This document shows, piece by piece, positions 1 through 6,218 of a stretch of DNA of 25,731 nucleotides. A program made the position numbers and the translations under genes. The DNA comes from an uncultured Eubacteriales bacterium. GTDB taxonomy: Bacteria > Bacillota > Clostridia > Oscillospirales > Oscillospiraceae. Position 1 is the first letter of the stretch. Each line of letters starts with the position of its first letter. The stretch covers positions 1 to 25,731 of the forward strand of contig URPA01000022.1 in the NCBI GenBank assembly GCA_900549545.1, given 5' to 3'. Under the pieces are notes generated by a model, which saw only the letters and a list, made by a program, of their open reading frames with translations, was not told the origin of the DNA and searched no databases.

Positions 1-415
1 CCGTTTTTTGTGGATCCCACTTGTCAAAAAACGCAATCAAAGCCCGAGCCGCCGCACTGTCAACCCCATCCAAGATTTTATGGTGGAGTTTTCTGCATGT
101 GTTAAAGCATTCCCTGCTTCGCTCTGGTTTGCCTTTTTCATCAATGCCAAGAATATAGCTTGAGTTGTCCCAAAGAAAATTTGGTGCAATACCGCTCGAG
201 CGTTTGACCGGTGCGGGCAGCGGCAGAGGCCTTGCGACCAGAGCTTTTTTCTTGCCGCGCTCAACCTCTCTCTTGAGCGAGACTACCTGCTCAAGTTCGC
301 CGTCATCGTTTATATATAGAGCATAAGATATATTGGTATTGCTCCAGCCGGGTCTGTCAAGTTTTCCAAGGGAAACGAGGTCTTCATAATGCTCAACGAG
401 AGCCTGTAAAATCAT
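1..415 (-). CDS. cas8c: Type I-C Cascade large subunit Cas8c (Csd1), N-terminal part only
   Basis: Reading the minus strand from the ATG at 415 gives 138 open codons that run off the left edge. The protein starts MILQALVEHYEDLVSLGKLD, then has RPGWS, an SYALYINDDGELEQVVSLK strand, and NFLWDNSSYILGID followed by KGKPERSRECF. This is the characteristic N-terminus of Cas8c/Csd1, the large Cascade subunit that recognises the PAM and recruits Cas3. Its ATG overlaps the cas5c stop codon (ATGA), so the two are probably translationally coupled, in the usual I-C order cas3-cas5-cas8c. The full protein is normally around 600 residues, so most of it lies outside the window. Identification is by sequence recall, without a search. 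Confidence 0.93.
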   Translation of the reverse strand, partial: MILQALVEHYEDLVSLGKLDRPGWSNTNISYALYINDDGELEQVVSLKREVERGKKKALVARPLPLPAPVKRSSGIAPNFLWDNSSYILGIDEKGKPERSRECFNTCRKLHHKILDGVDSAAARALIAFFDKWDPQKT

Positions 416-1074
416 CCTATTACCTCCCCGCTATCACGAGTTGGAATCTCCAGCACCCCATCCTTCAGTTTTGCCCGGAAAAACAGCGGCGTAATATTCT
501 CCGGGTCAGAATAGTCCATGTCCCAGAGCATATAACCCAAGTCAGTCGTTCCTTTCAGTTCCCTTGGGCAGGGTGGTAAAGCCTCACATTCTTTAAAATG
601 TGCCGGAAACTCTCGACAGCCAAAATATGGCTTTGAATAAAATGCTCCTCGTTTTATCCGCCGCTTGATTATGTCTTGAAACTTGCCCGGATTGTCGCTC
701 TCGGCAGCATTTTCTGTCATGCTGAATTTTGCGTCAATGACATAATGAACATCACGCAGCAGCATTGCAGCGCGCTGCTGGATGCACTGGAAACTTGCGA
801 TATACAATTCTCCTTTGCCCTGTTCCATCACTGTTTTGGCATTTCTTAAGTTAGCTCTGGTCATTACCTCGTTACGGCGTAGATTAGAAAACTTTATCGG
901 TGCGCAAACATGTATACGCTGTATCTGATACTGCATACCGGGATGCCAAAATATTGATTCGAGCAGCCCTCGCGCGGCAGACGGAGTCATAACATCATAA
1001 CTCACCCTCTCAGTCTTCATTTCCGGCCTTGTAAACAGGGCGTAATCGCCCCAGACCTCCAAAGAAATTGGCAT
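412..1074 (-). CDS. cas5c: Type I-C CRISPR protein Cas5c (Cas5d/Csd5), pre-crRNA endonuclease
   Basis: 220 residues, the usual length. The N-terminus has the family hallmark EVWGDYALFTRPEMKTERVSYDV, continuing with TPSAARGLLESIFWHPG and the NLRRNEV segment. In type I-C, which lacks Cas6, Cas5 cuts pre-crRNA at the 3' base of the repeat hairpin, leaves an 11-nt 5' handle, and stays in Cascade bound to that handle. The YVIDAKF stretch (about residues 111-117) lies where the family's catalytic Lys/His loop falls; I see a Lys there but not the commoner Ala-His, so catalytic assignment needs an alignment. The start is supported by AGGAGA eight bases upstream. The gene follows a 247-bp AT-rich gap holding its own promoter and a proposed regulatory RNA. 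Confidence 0.95.
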   Translation of the reverse strand: MPISLEVWGDYALFTRPEMKTERVSYDVMTPSAARGLLESIFWHPGMQYQIQRIHVCAPIKFSNLRRNEVMTRANLRNAKTVMEQGKGELYIASFQCIQQRAAMLLRDVHYVIDAKFSMTENAAESDNPGKFQDIIKRRIKRGAFYSKPYFGCREFPAHFKECEALPPCPRELKGTTDLGYMLWDMDYSDPENITPLFFRAKLKDGVLEIPTRDSGEVIG

Positions 1075-1114
1075 GGCATTATCTCCTTTCTTTAATATTT
1101 GCCTTTATGCTTGT

Positions 1115-1144
1115 GTTATCTAAATAATGTTACAAAAAGATAAC
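1115..1144. promoter_or_regulatory. Inverted repeat flanking the -10 of the cas5 promoter
   Basis: GTTATCT at 1115-1121 and AGATAAC at 1138-1144 are perfect 7-bp inverted arms separated by 16 bp. They straddle the proposed -10 box (1124-1129) and transcription start of the cas promoter. The geometry fits a dimeric repressor site, or a hairpin at the start of the mRNA. No regulator gene for it is visible here, and the region is AT-rich, so chance is possible. Confidence 0.35.
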
Positions 1145-1152
1145 AATGTCAA
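1124..1152 (-). promoter_or_regulatory. Sigma-A promoter of the cas5c-cas8c operon
   Basis: On the minus strand there is a perfect -35 TTGACA (1152-1147), a 17-bp spacer, and a -10 CATTAT (1129-1124, 4 of 6 to consensus). The predicted start is near 1117, about 43 bases before the cas5c ATG. It implies that the Cascade genes can be transcribed separately from cas3, which is insulated by the hairpin at 1277-1306. Confidence 0.7.
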
Positions 1153-1159
1153 CAAATTT

Positions 1160-1176
1160 TAAATAATATATTTCAT
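1160..1176 (-). promoter_or_regulatory. Proposed Cascade binding site (pseudo-protospacer) at the cas promoter
   Basis: The minus-strand sequence ATGAAATATATTATTTA matches the first 17 nt after the degenerate repeat (1254-1270, ATGAATTATATTATTTA) at 16 of 17 positions. The only mismatch is at spacer position 6, a position known to be unpaired in type I Cascade R-loops. The flanking PAM-position triplet (1179-1177, minus strand) is TTT, where I-C systems usually prefer TTC. The site lies 7 bp upstream of the cas5 -35 box. A normal 34-nt R-loop starting at 1176 would extend to about 1143 and cover TTGACA. The match is seen directly; binding is inference. Confidence 0.6.
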
Positions 1177-1186
1177 AAAATTCATC

Positions 1187-1218
1187 TTGCAATTTATGTG
1201 GATATATGTTACTATAAT
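1187..1218 (+). promoter_or_regulatory. Promoter of the crRNA-like RNA
   Basis: A perfect TATAAT at 1213-1218 lies four bases before the degenerate repeat. It predicts a transcription start near 1225, at the 5' edge of the repeat. The best -35 match is TTGCAA at 1187-1192, but the spacing is 20 bp, longer than ideal, and no TGn extension is present. It diverges from the cas5 promoter, and the proposed Cascade target lies between the two. Confidence 0.5.
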
Positions 1219-1221
1219 CTG

Positions 1222-1253
1222 GTCGTCGACTGTTATTCGATGTGGGTTGAAAT
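1222..1253 (+). repeat. Solitary degenerate type I-C CRISPR repeat
   Basis: 32 bases, the usual I-C repeat length. It begins GTCG and ends GTGGGTTGAAAT; the common I-C repeat begins GTCGC and ends GTGGATTGAAAY. The middle has diverged but still folds: CGUCGA (1224-1229) pairs with UCGAUG (1237-1242) over a 7-nt loop, including one G-U pair. The hairpin base is at G1242, so the remaining 3' end UGGGUUGAAAU is exactly 11 nt, one base different from the canonical handle UGGAUUGAAAU. No second full repeat is visible nearby. A stem that changes sequence but keeps pairing suggests selection for Cas5c processing. Confidence 0.75.
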
Positions 1254-1276
1254 ATGAATTATATTATTTATGTGCT

Positions 1277-1306
1277 AAGGGGCGACAGACCATTCTGTCG
1301 CCCCTT
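1277..1306. terminator. Strong hairpin between cas3 and cas5c, probably bidirectional terminator
   Basis: AAGGGGCGACAG (1277-1288) pairs perfectly with CTGTCGCCCCTT (1295-1306) over a 6-nt loop. It lies 15 bases after the cas3 stop on the minus strand and at the 3' end of the proposed plus-strand small RNA. The following U-tracts are weak in both directions (UUCUCGUUCU on the plus strand), so termination efficiency is uncertain. In the small RNA it could stand in for the 3' repeat hairpin of a crRNA. Confidence 0.65.
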
Positions 1307-1321
1307 CTCGTTCTATAAATA

Positions 1322-3454
1322 CTATAAATAATCCGCTTTCCCATATTCAGCTTTTAGTGAAAGCCCAGTGTTATAGTCATACAAAGCCAAATTTGTCAAA
1401 ATTGCTGCACCATTTTCTAACATTTCTATGTCACCCGCTTGATACAGCTCGCTAAAATGCTGCGGGTAAATCGACACACAATACTGACCAAGCGCGCGAA
1501 ACAGTGCCCTGCTGTATTCACCACAGCGCAGCCTATGCACAAGCTCTCTTCCCTCGCCAAGCGGGATATACACAGTTTTTGTATCATTATCAATAAGATG
1601 AAATCTCTCAGAAATTTTCTTGAATGGCATCAATTCTTTTTCCGGTAGGCCAAGAATGTCCATTTTATCAAACGCTTCAACGCCTTTTAAGTCGCGCAGC
1701 TCTCTAAAATAGTAATTTATCGCCTCTGGGCTGTCTATTTCCATGTAAAGCGACAGAGAGCGTTTTCCTGCCTCAACAGGAATTTCAAACATTGGCAATA
1801 CACGGGTATCGCTTTTAAAAATGCTCACAATGCTCTCTTCAGCAGGGCGCTTTCCCTCTCGGTTGCATCGGCCAGCGGCTTGAAGAATCGAGTCAAGCCC
1901 TGCCTCTTCCCGGAAAACGCGGGGAAAATCGACGTCAACCCCGGCCTCAATAAGCGATGTAGACACCACTATGCACGGCAAATTTTGTGCTAATCTATCG
2001 CGAATTTTTTCAATCACTGCCTTACGGTGAATAGGAAACATCAAAGTGGACAGATGAAAAACACCATCTCCATTAAGCATAGAGTAGATATCATATGCAC
2101 TCTTGCGTCTATTGACAATACATAGCGCTTGCTTCTGCAGACTAATTTCTCTTGCTAAATCCTGAAAAGAAATTTTTCCTTCATTTTGAAAAATAACCCT
2201 TTTGAAGACATCAGTTTTAAGCCTTCCATGTGGGCACAGCTCAGTAATAGCTTGTCCTTGCAGAAATTCGTGGAACATTTCATCGAGTGCAGGCTGAGTC
2301 GCCGTGCATAAGACAGCAGAAACACCATAGCTCTTTACAAGCTGAGCAATGGCACACACGCAAGGTCGCAAATATGACACAGGCAGCATTTGTGCTTCAT
2401 CAAATATAATGACGCTTTTTGCTAAATTATGCAGCTTTCTGCATTTGGATGGGCGGTTTGAAAAAAGGGATTCAAAAAATTGCACTGCCGTTGTCACTAT
2501 TACAGGCATGTCCCAGTTTTCCGCAGCTCCGACGAGTCTTGCTTTCTCAGGATAAAGCTCATCATCAATGTCGTAAGTAACATTTGAATGATGCTCCAGC
2601 ACATTGTGGCTACCGAAAATATTGCGGAACACCTTGGCATTCTGCTCAATTATAGATGTATAAGGTATTACATATATTATCCTGCGAAGACCGTTTACAT
2701 GGGCATGGCGTAGAGCAAAAGCCATTGAGGCAATTGTTTTTCCGCCGCCGGTAGGTATCGTCAGGGTAAACAGTCCCGGTTTATGCATCTCGCCCTGCTT
2801 ATAGCAATTTTCAAGCGCCTTACAGCGCTCATTGTTCAGGCCTGCCTTCGGAGGAAACCACGCTGCTGTATGCTCTAAAAGCAATTTTTCCATTGTCTCA
2901 ACAGAAGCTACGCCACCACGCTCCGGCGCTTCTCCAGTCATAAATGCCTCTGTATCGAGAAAATCTGCATCTACAAGGCATGAATAGAGCATTCTTGTAA
3001 AAAACATCTCATCAAATGGTTTGGAAAAGCTCTGTCTGGGGCAGTTTGGCAGGCTAAGCTCTTGCTGCCATGCGTCATATTTTTCCAGCTTTCCCTGCGC
3101 TGCCCTTTTCATACGACCAATATATGTAGTCTCATCCGGGCTGTCGCCTTTACCTCCGCCATCGGGAATGCCGCCATGATGCCCAGCAACAGCAAATGCC
3201 ACAGCATCCTGCCCAATCTTGCAGCATTCAGCTGCACCAGCGGTTGAGTGGTCGACCCTTTCCGTATTGCCTCGTAATCTACGCTGAAACGCGTCGGAAT
3301 ATTTGCCTAAATCATGCGCCAAACCTGCAAGCCTTCCATATTCCTGCGCGCCAAACGGCTCAGCAAATTTCTCGCAGAGCGCAGCTGTTGCGTTTAGATG
3401 TTCCAAATTGGTCTGCTCTCTGTTATCTTCGGAAGTATGCGCAATATACACCAT
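1322..3454 (-). CDS. cas3: CRISPR-associated nuclease-helicase Cas3 (HD-SF2)
   Basis: 710 residues, normal for a fused Cas3. An N-terminal HD nuclease domain shows His19, the His47-Asp48 pair in GLAHDLGKYSDAFQ, His69 in VDHST and the GHHGGIPDGG segment (92-93). The SF2 helicase follows with Walker A PTGGGKT (234-240), the DEAQ form of the DEAH box in VIIFDEAQML (352-355), an SAT-like LCTAT, and motif VI QAAGRCNREGK. Cas3 is recruited by Cascade to an R-loop, then nicks and unwinds target DNA. The start is supported by AGGTGA six bases upstream. It leads the I-C cas locus but is cut off from cas5c by a hairpin, so nuclease and Cascade may be expressed independently. Its own promoter is unclear; only 65 bp separate it from ligA, most of it a palindrome. 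Confidence 0.96.
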   Translation of the reverse strand: MVYIAHTSEDNREQTNLEHLNATAALCEKFAEPFGAQEYGRLAGLAHDLGKYSDAFQRRLRGNTERVDHSTAGAAECCKIGQDAVAFAVAGHHGGIPDGGGKGDSPDETTYIGRMKRAAQGKLEKYDAWQQELSLPNCPRQSFSKPFDEMFFTRMLYSCLVDADFLDTEAFMTGEAPERGGVASVETMEKLLLEHTAAWFPPKAGLNNERCKALENCYKQGEMHKPGLFTLTIPTGGGKTIASMAFALRHAHVNGLRRIIYVIPYTSIIEQNAKVFRNIFGSHNVLEHHSNVTYDIDDELYPEKARLVGAAENWDMPVIVTTAVQFFESLFSNRPSKCRKLHNLAKSVIIFDEAQMLPVSYLRPCVCAIAQLVKSYGVSAVLCTATQPALDEMFHEFLQGQAITELCPHGRLKTDVFKRVIFQNEGKISFQDLAREISLQKQALCIVNRRKSAYDIYSMLNGDGVFHLSTLMFPIHRKAVIEKIRDRLAQNLPCIVVSTSLIEAGVDVDFPRVFREEAGLDSILQAAGRCNREGKRPAEESIVSIFKSDTRVLPMFEIPVEAGKRSLSLYMEIDSPEAINYYFRELRDLKGVEAFDKMDILGLPEKELMPFKKISERFHLIDNDTKTVYIPLGEGRELVHRLRCGEYSRALFRALGQYCVSIYPQHFSELYQAGDIEMLENGAAILTNLALYDYNTGLSLKAEYGKADYL

Positions 3455-3488
3455 GTTCTATCACCTCATTAGGCATTTCCGATGTCTT

Positions 3489-3516
3489 AAACAGGGCTGC
3501 ATATGCAGCCCTGTTT
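3489..3516. terminator. 28-bp perfect palindrome between ligA and cas3
   Basis: AAACAGGGCTGCAT at 3489-3502 is followed immediately by its exact reverse complement to 3516. As RNA it forms a long stem with the central AUAU as loop, three bases after the ligA stop. The minus-strand tail is only UGUUUAAG, so it may be a leaky terminator and allow read-through into cas3. The perfect symmetry also allows a protein-binding site. Confidence 0.65.
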
Positions 3517-3519
3517 CTC

Positions 3520-5496
3520 TCACTGTGTCATTATTTCAAATTCGTGCTCGTCGATTATGGGTATTCCAAGGCTTTCGGCTTTGGTGAGCTTGCTGCCGGC
3601 GTTTTCTCCGGCGAGGACATAGCTGGTCTTTTTCGACACTGATGAAGAGGTCTTGCCGCCGAAGCTCTCGATGATGGCGCTGGCCTCATCACGGGTATAG
3701 GTGCTGAGCGTACCGGTGAGGACAAAGGTGAGCCCCGCAAAGCGGCTGTCCTTTATCTCCTCGCTGCTCTCAAAGCTGACCCCGGCCTCGCGCAGTCTGT
3801 TGATAAGATGCTGCGACTGCGGCAGAGCGAACCACTCAATGATAAACTTTGCCGTGATTGCGCCGATATCGTCAATCTGAGTGAACTCCTGCTCCCCCGC
3901 CTCCATCAGCTCATCAAGGCTCTTGAAGTGGCTTGCGAGGGTCTTTGCAGCCTTCTGGCCGACCTGACGGATGCCAAAGGCGCAGAGAAGCCTTGAGAGC
4001 CCGGCCTGTTTGCTGTTTTCAAGCGCTTTCATTAAATTATCGGCTGACTTACTGCCCATGCGCTCAAGCCCGGCAACCTTCTCGGCGTCAAGATAATACA
4101 AATCCGCCGCAGAGTTTATAAGGCCGTTATCAATAAGGCTTTCACACACGGATATGCCCAGGCCTTCAATGTCCATCGCCTCGCGCGAGGCAAAATGGGC
4201 GATGTTTCTCAGCCGCTGGGCGGGGCACTCCGGGCTTGTACAGCGAAGCGCAACCCCGTCCTCGTCCCGCACGACCGGTGAGCCGCACTCCGGGCAGACA
4301 CTCGGCATGACAAATGGCACGGAGTTCTCCGGGCGCTTTGCCTTGTTGACGGAGAGCACCTCGGGAATAATTTCCCCGGCCTTTTGCAAAAGGACAGTGT
4401 CCCCTATTCTGAGGTCAAGCCTGTCAATATTGTCCTGATTATGCAGCGTCGCGGCGGAGACAGTCGTCCCCGCGAGACGCACCGGCTCAACAATGACCTT
4501 TGGGGTCAAAACGCCGGTTCTCCCCACCTGCACAACGATGTCCTTGACAAGGCTCTCCTTCTTTTCCGGCGGATACTTGAAGGCGACCGCCCAGCGGGGT
4601 GCCTTGGCTGTGCTGCCAAGGCGCTGGCGTTGGCTTAGGGAGTTTATCTTGATGACAGCCCCGTCCATGTCATAGGGCAGGCTGTCTCGGTTTTCACCCA
4701 ACCAGGTTATACGCTCAACGCAGTCCTGAATTTTATCAAAGCGGCGGTATTCCACCACGGGAAAGCCCATTTCACGCATGGCATCGAGCGTCTCGGCGTG
4801 GGTGGTGTACTCCCCCTCGGAGCTGTACTGCATGTTAAAGCAGATAATATCAAGGCAGCGCTGGGCCGCGACCTTTGGGTCAAGCTGGCGCATAGACCCG
4901 GCGGCGGCGTTGCGGGGATTGGCAAGCAGCGCCTCGCCCCGCTCTTGACGGCGGCGGTTCTGTTCCTCAAAAACAGACTTGGCCATATACACCTCGCCGC
5001 GGACGATGAGCCGCTCCGGGGCATTTTCAATGCGCAACGGCAGTGAGCGAACAGTGCGGAGGTTCTCCGTCACATTCTCGCCAATCTGCCCGTCACCGCG
5101 CGTCGCGCCGCGGACGAATACTCCGTTTTCATATTCAAGAGACATGGAAAGCCCGTCTATCTTCGGCTCAACCACATAGTCATGAGCCTCCGGGAGCAGG
5201 CCGTCCATCCGCTCACCAAAGCTGAACAGCTCCTCATAGGAAAACACGTCGCTCAGGCTCTCAAGCGGCACCTGATGCTGCACCTGCTCAAACTGGGAGA
5301 GCGGCACGCCGCCCACGCGCTGGGTGGGCGAATCGGGCGTTATGAGCTCCGGGTGCTCCGCCTCAAGCGCCTTAAGCCGCTGCATGAGCATATCATATTC
5401 ATAGTCGGAAATCTCCGGCGAGTCGTACACGTAATAGAGCTTATTGTGCTTTTCAATCTCCCGGCGGAGCTTGACAATTTCTTTTTGAGTGTCCAT
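3520..5496 (-). CDS. ligA: NAD+-dependent DNA ligase LigA
   Basis: 658 residues, typical of bacterial LigA. It seals nicks during replication and repair using NAD+. Domain Ia motifs YYVYDSPEISDYEYD precede the adenylation motif EPKIDGLS with nucleophile Lys112. An OB-fold region follows (VQVGRTGVLTPKVIVEPVRLAGTTVSAATLHN), then a four-cysteine zinc finger (CPECGSP...CTSPECPAQ), helix-hairpin-helix repeats, and a C-terminal BRCT domain from about residue 588 (FAGLTFVLTGTL...GKTSSSVSKKTSYVLAG). The ATG has AGGAGAAG just upstream. It is nine bases downstream of yunB and probably shares its operon. It is complete with no odd residues noted. Confidence 0.98.
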   Translation of the reverse strand: MDTQKEIVKLRREIEKHNKLYYVYDSPEISDYEYDMLMQRLKALEAEHPELITPDSPTQRVGGVPLSQFEQVQHQVPLESLSDVFSYEELFSFGERMDGLLPEAHDYVVEPKIDGLSMSLEYENGVFVRGATRGDGQIGENVTENLRTVRSLPLRIENAPERLIVRGEVYMAKSVFEEQNRRRQERGEALLANPRNAAAGSMRQLDPKVAAQRCLDIICFNMQYSSEGEYTTHAETLDAMREMGFPVVEYRRFDKIQDCVERITWLGENRDSLPYDMDGAVIKINSLSQRQRLGSTAKAPRWAVAFKYPPEKKESLVKDIVVQVGRTGVLTPKVIVEPVRLAGTTVSAATLHNQDNIDRLDLRIGDTVLLQKAGEIIPEVLSVNKAKRPENSVPFVMPSVCPECGSPVVRDEDGVALRCTSPECPAQRLRNIAHFASREAMDIEGLGISVCESLIDNGLINSAADLYYLDAEKVAGLERMGSKSADNLMKALENSKQAGLSRLLCAFGIRQVGQKAAKTLASHFKSLDELMEAGEQEFTQIDDIGAITAKFIIEWFALPQSQHLINRLREAGVSFESSEEIKDSRFAGLTFVLTGTLSTYTRDEASAIIESFGGKTSSSVSKKTSYVLAGENAGSKLTKAESLGIPIIDEHEFEIMTQ

Positions 5497-5505
5497 ATTC
5501 TTCTC

Positions 5506-6186
5506 CTATTTTCGCAGGTTAAAATATGTATCGGGGACTTGCCCCACAACTATGGTGTCCGCAATGAGCACCTGGGTGCGCACCTGGGTGCTCTCCTTGC
5601 CCCATGGGACAAGCACATCGGCATCAATGATAACGTCAAGACTAATCTGGTGCTTGGTCTGGTTGATGCCGGCGGTGATTATGCTGTTGTTAAACTCCAC
5701 CCCGGAGGAGGTGAGCATGATGAGCTTCACGGGCACCTTCGGCCCTCTGCCCATCAAAAGGCTTATGCCTGTAAGATTGCCGCAGGGAATCTCCACCGTG
5801 AGCAAATCATTCTCCGCCGAGTCCGACACACGGGCCAGAATCTCAGCTGACAGGGCGTTTATATGGGCCATATTGGCGCTCACCGCCGTGACCTCTCCCC
5901 TGTCGTTTTTCTCCATAGTGACAAAATAATCCGCCGCGTAGCCGCCGCTGTCCATCACATCGGCGATGGTGGAGTTAATCTTCATCATCAGCACGTCGCT
6001 TGCGTCAGACACTGCGATATCCGTGGATATATTCTTCAGAAAGAGCGTGGCCGCGGCAAAAAACAGCAGCAGCATACCGCCCAGGAACAGCAGCAGTGCG
6101 CCGAGCCCCGCCCTGCCTGCGCGGGCAGGGGCGGAGTCCATGGAATAAACATAGGGGGCTTTTTTGAGTTTTCGCCTTAAATGCAC
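5506..6186 (-). CDS. yunB: Sporulation protein YunB
   Basis: 226 residues. A basic N-terminus is followed by one transmembrane helix (about residues 29-51, GALLLFLGGMLLLFFAAATLF), and the rest is predicted to be outside the membrane. The C-terminal signature GINQTKHQISLDVIIDADVLVPWG...VLIADTIVVGQVPDTYFNL is diagnostic of the YunB family, known as a sporulation factor in Bacillus and widespread in spore-forming Clostridia; its biochemical role is not established. The pattern suggests a membrane-anchored protein of the mother cell-forespore system. It lies between the PLP enzyme gene and ligA in a tight minus-strand run. Its presence supports an endospore-forming host. Confidence 0.9.
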   Translation of the reverse strand: MHLRRKLKKAPYVYSMDSAPARAGRAGLGALLLFLGGMLLLFFAAATLFLKNISTDIAVSDASDVLMMKINSTIADVMDSGGYAADYFVTMEKNDRGEVTAVSANMAHINALSAEILARVSDSAENDLLTVEIPCGNLTGISLLMGRGPKVPVKLIMLTSSGVEFNNSIITAGINQTKHQISLDVIIDADVLVPWGKESTQVRTQVLIADTIVVGQVPDTYFNLRK

Positions 6187-6218
6187 GGGTTCACCTCCCC
6201 ATGCATTATATGCTGTTT

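Larger units (their letters stand above)
1222..1306 (+). ncRNA. Candidate crRNA-like regulatory RNA (CreR type) in the cas3-cas5 gap
   Basis: The predicted transcript begins at or just inside a degenerate I-C repeat (1222-1253), continues with an AT-rich guide (1254-1276) and ends in a strong hairpin (1277-1306). Cas5c cleavage at the base of the repeat hairpin would leave an 11-nt handle (1243-1253), 23 nt of guide and a 30-nt 3' stem-loop. That totals about 64 nt, close to a normal I-C crRNA (11 nt handle, about 34 nt spacer, 21 nt stem-loop). The guide matches the cas5 promoter rather than an obvious phage. Degenerate mini-CRISPRs within cas loci that guide Cascade to its own promoter (CreR) or to a toxin promoter (CreA) are known from other types; I am not certain one is described for I-C. 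Expression is unproven. Confidence 0.6.

Noticed and set aside
37..264. A 75-residue minus-strand frame at the left end
   Set aside because: It is out of frame with the partial cas8c, whose translation from 415 gives clear Csd1 N-terminal motifs across the same bases.
1174..1188. A second 7-base seed match to the guide (minus-strand ATGAATT at 1185-1179)
   Set aside because: The PAM-position triplet would be AAG and the match fails at position 8, so the 17-base site at 1160-1176 is far better.
1075..1321. A CreT-like toxin gene or a full CRISPR array in the cas3-cas5 gap
   Set aside because: Only one repeat-like unit is present, and no short gene with an RBS or rare-codon toxin pattern is visible. 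The guide matches the cas promoter, so autoregulation is the simpler reading.
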